This document shows positions 23,175 through 35,155 of a stretch of 64,000 nt of DNA, in pieces. This DNA is from Acanthochromis polyacanthus (taxonomy: Eukaryota; Chordata; Actinopteri; Pomacentridae), in the NCBI RefSeq assembly GCF_021347895.1, contig NC_067118.1, positions 41,845,255-41,909,254 on the forward strand. Reading direction: 5' to 3'. The translations under genes were made by a program, and so were the position numbers. The number at the start of each line of letters is the position of its first letter. Position 1 is the stretch's first letter. A model generated the notes under the pieces. That model saw only the letters and a program-made list of their open reading frames with translations, did not search any database and was not told the origin of the DNA.

Positions 23175-25599
23175 CTGCATGTCTCAAAAAATCACTTTAC
23201 ATTTAGTCTGTCTGTAGCAATAATATTAAACTATATATTGGATATTTTACACTCATGTTTTTGTGAAACAAATGATATATCCTGAGCTTTCAATGTGCGT
23301 GTAACTTTTACCTTCAGGCAGAGGACATCTTTCTGGTTAACTAGCTACCCAGCCGGCCTCATATTTAACTAACAAATATGAGTGGTATCAGTTCTTTCCT
23401 ATCGTTTTTCTTTAGTGGATTCTGATTGCAATTGTGTACTTTCAATGTATTCAGATTATTTAGCAAGAAAATTATAGCTACAAAGTTTTTGCCGCTTCAT
23501 TGCTAGAAAGGTATTTAAACATTTACATTAAACTGCCTTAAACATTTATTTCTGCACTTAATTGTTTCAAAACCTAAACTAATTAATGCACTATTAGCTC
23601 TTCCAACATTTGTGCATTTGATCAATTAAATCCTGCAGAATAAAGCAGAGAGAATGTGTGCTTCTAGTGTTATTTTCATTCTGGTTAAAACAGACTGTGT
23701 GCAGCTCTGGGCTCCAGAGGATGTCCACTATATGACATCCTTTAAATTAACATTTTAAAATCTCATTTGATTGCATGTTTTTACAGATTCATAAGAATAA
23801 ATGGAAAATTATATAAGAGATAAACTTTAATGAATCAGTTTTAAAATGTAATGGTTTTTTTTTCTGAAATAAGGATCTGTGAGCTACTGTTTTTACTATT
23901 ACTATGGGTTAAAGTACCTCTGAAGACAAGAACATGTTCAAAGCTTCTTCAGTTTCACCGATGCTTGTTCAGAGTGCTGTTTGAAAAGCTAAAGCCTGCA
24001 TCGCACATACAAAAGAAGTGTCATGTCAGAGGTGTTGTGTATCTCTGGTTCATATTTGCATATTCAAATTCAGGATGTTTCGATGGCAGAGGAGGATCTG
24101 ATAATGTTTTAAGACCATTAAACCTTGAATCTTGAAAAGAAGGATCCCTACCAGATACTAAAATGCAGTTTAAACAATTTAAAGTAGATTATTTTAACGT
24201 GTTCTTGAACATGTCTGCAGGGGAGCGTTAAGTTGAATCAAACGTAAAGTTTAAATCATTTATGAGGTCGACCTATGTCCTAAAATACACTCAAAGTCTG
24301 AAGAGTAAAATGCAGTTGTTGTGTGTTTTTCCTTTGTTTCTTTTCGGAGTTTAAAATGAGAGGTTACTATTTATTTACATTATTAATTTATTCTAATTTT
24401 GATGTGCAGCAGCAGTTTTCTGTGAGTTTGTTGTGCCTGTTTGCATATCAAACTGAAATTTATTTTGGAAAAATTCTTTTTCAGACTGGATGCACTGAAT
24501 TTTAAGATTAATCTTAGTTTCACTGTAACTTGGTCCTTTTCTTGAAAATAGGTCGGACTTTAATACGCAAATTTTTGATTTTTACTTTTTAATCTCTTTT
24601 AATTTGGGTTTACATTTTGCAACTAATTTGCTCAATTACAGGCCGTAACAATGTCAGTGTGTTTCAATACTCAATGTAATTTACTTGTTTAGTGATGTAT
24701 GCAACAAATAAAGACTGATTTGGTTTGTTTTTTTGTCATAATGCTGAATACCTAAATATAACCCCCGATTCATCACCTCGTTTGTTGACATGTCATCTTC
24801 CTGAACAAGGCAGTTACATGCAAATGAATACAGAATTTGATCCATTTTGTCCTGTGAAAATGTATTTGCCTGTTTGCTAATAGACACATGAATGTACAAT
24901 GATAGCTTGATTTTACTCCTTGGACTTTCTGTATCGTATTTCCTGTATTAAATGAGGTATTGTACATTCTATAAAGTAAGATCACATCACCAAATTTAAA
25001 GAGGACACTACTTCAAATGCTTGTCATAATGCTAACAAGGACAGCTATGACTTAGCATTTGAACCCTCAGAAACTGTTCTGAAAATGGATCAAAGCAGGT
25101 CATTGATTAACTGTTGTTTTTCCAAACAAACTTTATTAAGGTGTGTCTGAAATATATTAGCATACAACCTAGTTTTTGCAGTATTATTATAATATATAAT
25201 ATTCAGCGCTAAAGCTAATATACAAGTGCCTTAAACCTGCCTTCTCCTTCTGTAGGTGACTCCTCTGGCTGCAAAAAGAAGTCAGAATATATAGAAGTAT
25301 ATGAGAAAACTTCTCTATATCACCCTGTTACCTCAGCTAACATTTACCTTATGAGTTTATGGTTACAATCACTGGTTTCAGGACTTTTTAAATACAGCAT
25401 GGTGTGCATTTTGTAAATTACAATCCCGCTTAGAGTAAAATAGGCAGTAAAGCAGAGTAAGTTTTACAGCAGCGCTACCATGTGAAATCATTACAGTATC
25501 ACCTTCGTATTCTTCAGTCAGATCCACTTCACTCATTATGTCACAGTGTGATAGCAAATGTTAAAGTCAAACCTTCAAAACAGTGAATGGGTCAGTGTA
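23175..25599. other. 3' flank of gene 3 and intergenic DNA, no gene recognised
   Basis: A possible polyadenylation signal AATAAA lies at 23639-23644 (weak). The rest is AT-rich with only short frames lacking domain signal. Confidence 0.45.
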
Positions 25600-26260
25600 A
25601 GGATCCGAGAGACTCTGAGAAAAAGAAACTGCGATGGCTAGATGACGATCAGAAAATGACAGGTCTTGTGCTGCGTTGGGTGGTCTTGACACACCCAAGA
25701 AACAATACGACCGGTCCTTGACACATACCACATACCTAAACATTGTTTCAGACCATGTACATTCCTTCAACAGTAATGGAAGTGTCTTCCGTCTGCAGGA
25801 TAATACACCCTGCTACACAGCTAAAACACTCAATTTTGACATTATCTCTGTTGATCATTCCGACACAAATGGGCCAGTTTACCTTATAGTTTACCAGTTT
25901 ACCATCATAGGCTAACGTAGCTCCATCAAATGATGTGATAATATGCATACTGAGCAGGTGGAACAGGCGCATATGTATGGGAAAGTCCAGCAGTAATGAT
26001 GGCTGTTAAATGGGCTGATGGCATTTGAAATGGGTACCGAAACTTATCTAGAATGGTTTGAGGATGCATGACAAAGTTCAGGATCTTAACTTGGCCTGCT
26101 ATCCATGGAGAACAAAAGGAACCAGCTGTTGATGTCTTGATGCCTGATGTTCAGTCCAGGCCTCAAAGGGTCAAAGCTGTTTTGGTGGAAGTAGGAGTTA
26201 TCTTCACAATATTAAAAAAAAGTTGTGGACAAACTGCTCTATGAATAGACTGACCAACAG
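25600..26260 (+). pseudogene. Decayed Tc1/mariner-like transposase relic
   Basis: One frame reads YLNIVSDHVHSF, then VFRLQDNTPCYTAKTL, the pattern around the second catalytic Asp of Tc1-type transposases (QDN-P-HTA). Farther on, TGGTTTGAGGATGCATGAC and CTTAACTTGGCCTGC echo the WFEEHD and WPAQSPDLN region in shifted frames. Stops and frame shifts are plentiful. It lies between genes 3 and 4. Confidence 0.5.
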
Positions 26261-27025
26261 ACCCCCATTGCTGTCCCTATAGAGTCACACTGCTCACATA
26301 AATAAAAGATTTAAAAAAGGCAAATTGTACCTATGCTATGCTATGGGAAGGCTCTTTTGGCCTTACTTTGATTCAGTATGAAATACTACTACAACTATTT
26401 GACCCACTGAAGATTCCCAGAGGGTTTCTGACAGCTCTGGCCACTGACGTTTCCTCGAGTCCCACCAGAAACTCAACATGTCACTTTTCCAATATGCAGG
26501 TTTATGAGTAAATGCTTGCAAATATAAAATCCAACTGTTCTTCCGCTGTGTCTGGTGGTAATTTGAAAGCAGTAGAGACTTGTCAGCATAGTAAATAGTA
26601 TACCCGTTACACATCAGCAAGCTAACATTTCAATGTGAGGATGTTAGCAAGCTGATGTTAGCATTAAGCTAAAAGTATTACAGATCCAAAGTAAAGCCTA
26701 AAAAGATGCCATTATGGACTAGACTCTTAGTCTTGTCTTTATGTGCACCATTATATTCACTGCAAAAATTGAGTAAAGAACATTTTTTTTTCCTGGAAAC
26801 CAAAGTTAGTCCTTTAAATCTTGTACTGGTGTGGAGGAAAGTATGCCAAATATTGTACCAAAGGAAGCTGTCCACAGCACTTTTGTCATTGTCAGTAAGT
26901 TTGTCTTGAATTTAAAAACCATTTTTCATTTTGGCTAAAGGAATAAACCTCCACAAGGAAGCATTAAAGCCTGCTTACTAATGATTGTTCAACCCTGCAT
27001 CACACGGAGGCAGTGCTTAGATACT
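26261..27025. other. Intergenic DNA upstream of gene 4
   Basis: Nothing coding is recognised. Near the right end GGAGGCAGTGCTTAGATAC leads into the conserved promoter block and is partly shared with genes 3 and 5. Confidence 0.4.
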
Positions 27026-27062
27026 TTTGCATTCTTATTTGTGAATTCCCCTCCAACCATTT
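27026..27062 (+). promoter_or_regulatory. Conserved upstream block of T1R gene 4
   Basis: TTTGCATTCTTATTTGTGAA followed by CCCTCCAACCATTT lies 169 bp before the start codon. It is the same block as in genes 2, 3 and 5. A second shared word, ATCACCGGTGTCT, follows near 27110 (compare ATCACCAGTGTCT at about 5691). Confidence 0.5.
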
Positions 27063-27194
27063 CCAGACGTGTCATTAAATCCCCGTGAATGAAAATGATG
27101 AGGTCTAACCATCACCGGTGTCTCGCAACTTTGTAAAAGCAGTGCCAAATGCCGTCTAGTGTTCACACCAGATTGGTAAACACTAATTAGAAAA

Positions 27195-30100
27195 ATGAAA
27201 TCTGTTCTGTCTTCTCTCTGTCTGCTGGGATCTCTTCTGCATGCTTTGACTAAATGCACCGTCCCAGCCTCAGAGTTTCACCTGGAAGGAGATTATTTGA
27301 TTGGTGGACTCTTTGACATTCATCCTGCCAGCAGCTCTCTTCGTCGTGACAGACCAGAAGCCATCGACTGCTCCAGGTGAGTTTTCTATTAAATCTTGGT
27401 GAATGCCTTCTCAAGATGAAAACAACCCAAACTCAGACCAGCTAATTGCTGTTTTAGCAAAGTTGTCGTATGTGATGTCGAGGCTGGCTGCTTAGAAACG
27501 TCTATACCCACATTATAGTTCTAAGAATGACAATGCAGTTTGAGTTTTCACAAACAGTAGCAGTAGTGCTGAAAGTAATGAGCCAAAACGTTTCCACATA
27601 AGATGCCCAGATGCCACACTCAAACACCTTCCAGTAAATTACACCAGCAGCAACTGAAATGTCATTTCCCTGCTGTCGTGTCTCTGTCTGCAGTCAACCC
27701 ATCCTCCTCTCAAATTACCGGAGGTTTCAGATAATGAGATTCTCTGTCGAGCAGATCAATAACTCCACCAACCTACTGCCCAACGTGTCACTCGGCTACG
27801 AGATATTTGACCACTGCTCAGATACGCAGAGCTTCCAAGACATTTTGAAGCTCATCTCAGTCAGTGGGTTGATTCATCCTTGGGGGGAACCACACCGGCA
27901 ACAAGCACAAAAGTCCCAAAACTCCACAGTGATAGGAGTGGCAGGTCCGTTTACAAGCACCTTTTGCCTAACAGTGGCCCCACTGCTGATGGCGGATCTC
28001 ATACCAATGGTAAACCTGCCAATAATGTGTTTTAACAGTTTTTTTTAACTAATGAATACTAATGTAATTGTTTCATGTTTTTTTATTTATATTTGAGAAC
28101 TTATTGGCACTGAAAATGATTGATTTCTATATTGCTCCTTTACCAGGTCACTTATGGAGCCTCTAGTTCTGTTTTTTCATCCAAAATAAAATACCCCTCT
28201 TTCCTGCGGACGGTGCACGCCAATCAAGACGTCATAGAAGTGATTGTTAACATCGTGCAACACTTTGACTGGCGCTGGGTTGCTTTCCTGAACAGTGATA
28301 ATGATTTTGGAATTGATGGACTGAATATGTTCATTAAGAGGATTGAGGATACCGATATCTGTCTGGCGTATAGCAGAGGCCTCAACGACAACACAGATCA
28401 CCCTCAGATGTTAAAGCAGATTGAGGCGCTGAATGTAACTGTCATAATAGTTTTCTCTCCACAACTGGAAGCTGAAGCTCTCATTAAGGCAGCGATACGA
28501 CTGAATGTCACAAACAAGGTGTGGATAGCAGACGAAGGCTGGTCCTTAAACAAACCGCTTCAGAAGCTGGAAAGAATCAAAAACATTGGCATTGTCCTCG
28601 GGGTGTCTCAGCCAGAGTTCCCAATACCTGGTTTCAATGACTTTATCTATTCTACCAAAAGCCAGCCTCTTGATAGAGACGCAGGAGGACAGGATCAGGT
28701 TGGCAACTGCAGTAGCATGAATGCTGAGGCTATTCTGGCTGTGGACCCATCGTTCTCTTTTTCCGTTTATTCTGCCACATATGCCATCGCTCACGCCTTG
28801 CACAGCACCTTACGATGTGGAGCCGGCAGATGTGACAAAAATATCACAGTGTACCCACATAAGGTAAGCATACAAGCTGTTTTTGCACTTAGATCTTGCT
28901 TATTTGTGTCTCTGATTTCTTTAAATGTAATAACTTCTGAAGGTAGAGATGTGGATCAGGTTTTGTCAACATTAGGGCATGTTCAGTTTAGGGACCAGCG
29001 TGCAAACATTTCATCTGGTTTCCAGTTTTTGTATGCCTGGAAATGTGAGAAAAAAAGGATCTTTTAATCAATCTGGGTCAAAAAAGACGTGGTTCAAATC
29101 TGCAATCTGATAAACCACACCCAAAATCCTCTGCAGTCCTTTCCTCCACAGTCATGCTTTTAAAAATCAACATCTTCATAATAACAGTCATCTGAACTTT
29201 TGTGTTTCCACATCAGGTTCTGGCAGAGCTGAAGAAGTCAAACTTCACACTTTTAGACCAACACATTCGGTTTGATGCGAACGGTGACCCCAGGTTCGGA
29301 TCCTATGACGTAATTCTATGGAAATACGGGGGTGACGCGCAGGTGATTGGCTTTTATAAATTTCACTCATCAGCCAATTTCTACATCGACGACGCCAAAA
29401 TCAAGTGGTTCGCAAACGGGGAGGTTAGTGTTTTCTTATAATATGTGCAGAATTACGACATAATACAGTGTTTTCCATGTGTGATGATAGAATAAGGTTT
29501 GTTTTGGTTGCGTGCACAAGGTTACATTTTAGTTGCATGTATATCATATGCATCTTGCAAGAGCTGTAACTACGGTGGCCGACAGGTGCAAACGCGCTGC
29601 AAAGGGGAAAAGCGCTGCAAACACAGAAATGATCCAAAACCAAAAACTCACAAACACATAAAACACATGCAAGAAAAAAAATGCTGCAAGAGAAACATGG
29701 TGCAATCACAGAAACGATGCAGAAGCGGACATGCAAAATCACAAAACAGATGCAAACGAAAAATGCTGCAAATATATAAAAAACACACACAAACCCCCAG
29801 AACAACCGCAAGAGAAAAACGCTGCAAATTCAATCCACAACGGAAGTGCACCAGACACGAAGAAGAAGAAGAAGGAGAAATTATGCTGCTCTTCGATAAT
29901 ATTGTAAAATATGCCAGCCAAGTTAGCCAAGTAAAACATAAAGGAAACGTACCTTTTCACACTGAAAGAAATTGCACGCCTTCTTTTTCTTCTTCTTCGT
30001 GTCTGGTGCACTTCCGTTGTGGATTGAATTTGCAGCGTTTTTCTCTTGTGGTTGTTCTGGGGGTTTGTGTGTGTTTTTATATATTTGCAGCATTTTGCGT

Positions 30101-31823
30101 TTGCATCTGTTTTGTGACTTTGTAAGTCTTTGCTTCTGCATCGTTTCTGTGATTGCAGCATGTTTCTCTTGCAGAATTTTTTTCTTGCATGTGTTTTATG
30201 TGTTTGTGAGTTTTTGGTTTTGGATCATTTCTGTGTTTGCAGCGCTTTTGCACCTGTCGGCCAGCATATGTAACAGACTAAAAATGCAAAATCTTGAATA
30301 TCTATAGTGATAGTTTCTGTTCAGGATGGAATTTGTCTATTAGTATGGTTACATTTATACATTTTTAATCTACCAACTACTTTCCTTTTTGTTTTCCCCT
30401 CCACCCTGTACAGAACTCCTTTGCTTCACTTACATTGTGTTTGTTGCTAAATATCCTGTCCAGGTGCCTGCTTCAGTGTGTTCCCCAGAATGTCCTACAG
30501 GATTTGCAAGAAAGCAAGTTCCAAGCCACAAATGTTGCTTCACTTGTATAATCTGTCCAAATAGAACTTACATCAACATCACAGGTAAACTATTACATTT
30601 CCATTCCATTGACCAACGGACATGCCAAGAAGTCCAGAGCTAAAGAAGTAAACAATGACTGTAAAATAACCTGTTGTTTGATGTACTATACCATTGTCTT
30701 TAACTGCACATCAGAACAGTCACTGTCATCACGTAATATTAGCACTGTTGCTGAAATGACCTGTTGGATAGTCACTACTGTTAAAAATAACAAGTTTCAA
30801 TTAAAAACACATCTTTACAGCATGTACAATATAAAAGCATCGATCTTTGTTCATTATTTTTGTTGTCTGTCTGTCCATCTCTCATGTAAAACAGAGGATC
30901 CCTACAGCTGCATCAGCTGCAAGCTCACAGAATGGTCTGCAGAGGGAAGTACGTCCTGCAACCAGCGTCTGGTGGAGTTCATACCGTTTACAGACAGCGG
31001 GGCCATACTGATCATGCTGGGGGCCGGGGCTTTGGTGGGCCTCACTCTAGCTGTATCTGTTCTCTTTGCTGTTAACTACAACACGCCTGTTGTCAGATCT
31101 GCTGGGGGGCCGATGTGCTTCCTGATTCTAGGCTGCCTCAGTCTGTGCAGCATCAGTGTTTTCTTTTACTTTGGCCAGCCATCAGTTCCTTCTTGTGTCT
31201 TGAGGTTTCTACCATTTTTCTTGTTCTACACCGTTTGTCTGGCGTGTTTTGTGGTGCGCTCCTTTCAGATTGTTTGCATCTTCAAAATAGCCGCCAAGTT
31301 CCCCAAACTCCACAGCTGGTGGATGAAGTATCACGGACAGTGGCTGGTCATCGTTGTAGCGTTTACAGCTCAGGCCCTCTTGCTTATTTTTGGCTATTCT
31401 TGTGCCCCTCCAAAGCCTTACAATGAGACAGTGTGGTACCCTCGAGAAATCATACTCAGCTGTGACATCGATCTTATCGCAACATCTGGTTCTATAGTCT
31501 TACTGTCATCATTAGCCTCCCTTTGCTTTATTTTCTCCTACATGGGAAAAGATCTCCCGAAAAACTACAACGAGGCCAAAGCAATCACCTTCTGCCTCCT
31601 GCTGCTGATCCTCACATGGATCGTCTTTGCCACTGAGTACATGCTTTATCGAGGCAAATACATCCAGATATTTAACGCCCTGGCTGTGCTCTCCAGTCTC
31701 TACTCCTTTCTGTTGTGGTATTTCCTCCCGAAATGTTACATCATTATTTTTCAGCCACATAAAAATACGCAGCAGTACTTCCAAGGTCTCATTCAGAGCT
31801 ACACCAAAACTATCAGCCAGTAG
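27195..31823 (+). CDS. Taste receptor type 1 (T1R)-like receptor, gene 4, complete, 823 aa, with altered cysteine loop
   Basis: Class C chemosensory GPCR. Exons: 27195-27376, 27694-28009, 28147-28863, 29217-29423, 30464-30584 and 30895-31823, GT-AG throughout, 824 codons with the stop. Signal peptide MKSVLSSLCLLGSLLHALT. Exon 2 is 18 bp longer than in the paralogues, adding a polar stretch (HRQQAQKSQNST) to the flytrap domain. The conserved loop that reads CNQVCNC in gene 3 is GQDQVGNC here (28663-28715), so three cysteines are lost, while the flanking FSFSVYSATYAIAHALH is well kept. In exon 5 the sequon NGT became NRT. Exon 6 is almost identical to gene 3. Intron 4 contains a 686-bp fold-back element. 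The frame is open, so it is probably expressed, but loop structure and ligand range may differ. Confidence 0.87.
29577..30262. mobile_element. 686-bp fold-back element in intron 4 of gene 4
   Basis: It starts GGCCGACAGGTGCAAA and ends TTTGCACCTGTCGGCC. The arms are about 300 bp each (29577 to about 29877, and about 29966 to 30262), with a ~90-bp centre. Shared words include AACGGAAGTGCACCAGACAC and its complement. Large frames on both strands are by-products of the repeated TGCAAA-rich arms. No clear target duplication was found. Confidence 0.7.
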
Positions 31824-31993
31824 CTGCATCCAGTAACTGCATGTTAACGAGAAGCTGATTTTAGTTTTAGCTCTAGTTTTAGTTTGATACACGTGTAAAT
31901 CTGTCAAAGCTAAAGATAAAACAAGAAAAATTGCAACAAGAGATGCATGCGCTACAATTCTGAAATGTTGCTGACATCTTGTGCTCTGTTGTG

Positions 31994-32704
31994 AGAGAGG
32001 AATATAAACCACCTTTCGTCAAAAATGACAGCTTCCAATCAGAAGCTGCCACGTCACAACTTTGACAGGTGGCCCCGCCCCTTTTAAACCGGAAGTCCCG
32101 CCTTACCACGTGCTCTTTTACAGGAAGTCCCGCCTTACCACGTGTTATTTTAGAATGTGTTTTTCCTGGAAGACCCTTCCCCTCGGACGCCAAAGTCAGG
32201 TCTAAAGTGTCTCCCTAACCCTCAGCGGCTTATCTATTCGGTGCAGATGCGCCCCTCCCCCTCCCCCTCCCCCTCCCCCTCCCTCCCGGGTCCGAACTGT
32301 CAAAAAGTATTTTATCTGATCTGGAGCAGACGCGTCCCTGTAAAACAAAAATTTCAGCATTCTTGTCCATCCACCCTATGACAAAAGTTTTTAGCATTCT
32401 TTTTGACAGAGAAACCCGTGAAATCAAATGTTCTGTATTAGCTTTTCTCCTATCTCGCCTTTCTGCGCGCTACCCCTGCGACCTGTCACTGAGAGCTGTC
32501 GTGACCGTGTGAGCGCTAGATACCTCCCCAGCTACACTGACAGGAAGCCCCTCCTTAATCAAGAGGGTTTATCAGCGTAGCAGGGGAGAAGCGGGTTTGT
32601 TAAACAAGCAAGCAAGAATCTTTTTACACTCTCTAAGTTAGTTAATTTAAACACAAGACACTCAACAAGAACTAACAAAAACCCTTAGGGCCCTGTGTGT
32701 GTGT

Positions 32705-32735
<31 letters not shown>

Positions 32736-34005
32736 GGGGTAGGTCCGTTTTTGACTAATTCTGATTTTACCTTTATATTTCACCTTAAAAGCGGTTGATC
32801 TTGCTTTGCTTGGTATCTTTCTTTCAGCACAACCTCACTTGTGTGATTCTATAATTATTTATACATTTTGATATAATGAATGGACACACTTGACCTAAAA
32901 TAGCAGAAAAAATACAAAGTCTGAGTAGAAAAAAGTTAGATTTTTTTGCTGTGGACACCATAAACATGTGTAATGAATCTTTTTCAGAACTTATAATGTA
33001 AATATAAATTGTTTGTCATAAAATAATGTACAAATTTAGCAGTTAACACAGTTATATACCACTATTTGCACTAAAATGCAGGAATTTTTTAGGCGTTTTT
33101 GCACAAGTATTTCCAAAATCATGAGGAGTCACAATAAAATTTTACATAAATGAATTTGTACCATTCCAAAAAGCTTTTTCTGTCCACCATAATCTATACA
33201 ATGACAAAACAATAGAAACAGGCTTTAGGACCACAGGGAGAATCCAGAGTCCTGTGTAAAACAAAAATTTCAGCATTCTCGTCCATCCACCCTATGACAA
33301 AAGTTTTTAGCATTCTTTATGACAGAGAAACCCGTGAAATCAAATGTTCTGTATTAGCTTTTCTCTAACAAAGAAAGAACTAACAAAAAAAACTCAGCAA
33401 TTTAACTGTTTGAAATATACCAATCAGAAAATAAAACTTTAGCAATTTAACTGTTTGAAATACTCGATCAGAAAATAAAACATTAAAAATTTAACTTTTT
33501 GAAATATATCATTTGGATAAATAAAACATCAACAATTTAACTGCTTGGAATATATCATAAATAAAAAAACATTAACAATTTGACTGTTTGAAATAGATCA
33601 ATCAGAAAATAAGAACCGACAGTCTTTTATCCGGAAAGTTTCAATGATGTAGAAATCAACATATAGTTTAAACAACAGTTGTAGTTCTTGCCATACTGCT
33701 GATTGTTTGTCAGAGACTCCTGCTGAGAGAGGCTGCAGTCAGGCTGACTGATGGAACTAAACAGAACTAGCTGCTCATTCGTAAACGGAAATGAGGAGAC
33801 CAGAATAAAGGAGACTGGTGGTGCAGCCTACATCCACAAAGCCATAATTCAAGCTGTGCATTCATTTAGGACATAATTTAGATCACTATTAGGCACCGGA
33901 CTGTTTTACTGTGGCTGAAACTCTGAGGTGCTTTACAGGCCCTGAAGTAGGTCTCTTGTTTGATTTTTTTTTATTTTTTTTTTTAGTTGTTGTCTTTTCA
34001 GCAAC
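31994..34005 (+). repeat. Left inverted arm of the 5.15-kb element
   Basis: It contains, in order: two GGAAGTCCCGCCTTACCACG units, a CCCCCT run, a 115-bp unit (about 32336-32450), (GT)n plus poly-G (32695-32740), a second copy of the 115-bp unit (33251-33366), and five ~45-bp subrepeats built on AATTTAACTGTTTGAAATA (33395-33612). It ends at TTGTCTTTTCAGCAAC. Confidence 0.7.
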
Positions 34006-35155
34006 TTCATAATTCCTTGGGTGAGGCCCAACTTCTAGTACTCTGCTTCTCTTAAAACCAATTTAACCAACTTCACTGACTACAAACTCACGTTTCTTTC
34101 CCCCGGCATATTTCTCAATAACGGAAAGAGACAATAACGTGATGTTTGGTCTCGTTTGACAGTTTTCACGAGGAAGATAGGAAGTATGCAAGAATCAACC
34201 AAACTATCCGAGAAAGAACGAATTTACCAGTTCTTCATTTTTATGTTATTGCAAATGAATGTTATGTCATTACAGTCATTATATTTGTGTTTTACATTTG
34301 ATATATTCGATTATAATAAGGAACAAACACAAAATTTAACAAGACTGAACAGAAACTTTGAACCCAACCTCCTGCTAATGTGTAACCTGGAGTTTTGTAA
34401 GAACTTACATGTAGCATCACATCATTGCTGGAAACTGCTGCAGTGTTTTTCTATTAGTACATGGCACATGCCACTGCCACTATAGAGGGAAACAATGAAA
34501 TGGGGATACTGACAGCAAAGTATTTTTCTTTACTGGACACAATAAGTATTAAAAAATAAGTAATGCATAAAAGCTTTTTGAAATTTCTGTAATAATTAAA
34601 TGAAGAAGGTCCGTTGTTGGATGGGATGTTCACACTCCTGCATGTGTGCATGAGGACAGAAGAGGATATTTGCCGATCAGTGATTCAACTAAGAGATGTG
34701 TCACCGTCATATTCAATGGAATAAGCCTGGATATTTCAAGATCCTAAGAGAGTTAGTGGTTCTTAACCTTTCTTTTAGTTACATTTTCTAATTAACTTGT
34801 AAATGCAAGCTGCATTATCAACTTAAGTCTCAGGTGTTTTTTGAGGCAGATCAAAAATGTAAACTTCAACATAGTTTGAGATGAAATGGTATATTTCTCG
34901 GGTCACTTATAGAATCAGTATCTTCAAATATAACTGGATTTAATGTTTTTTTGTACTACGGTTCAACTTCATATTACAGCCATTTTCCAACTTTTATATC
35001 TGATTAAATGCTATTTAGAGGCAAATGGAATGAATATTTTCAAGGAAAAAGAAAAGCATTACATTTTTGCTAATGTTTTGTATTCTACTCAACTCTGCTC
35101 ATCATAGCAAGATTTATCACATAACACCTGCCAGCAATCAGAAATATGAAAACAT

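Noticed and set aside
29499..30307. Frames up to 208 codons in intron 4 of gene 4
   Set aside because: They lie in a fold-back element and exist as mirror images on both strands.
32695..32740. CRISPR-like or regulatory repeat
   Set aside because: It is a simple (GT)n plus poly-G tract in a eukaryotic transposon arm, mirrored as poly-C plus (CA)n in the other arm.
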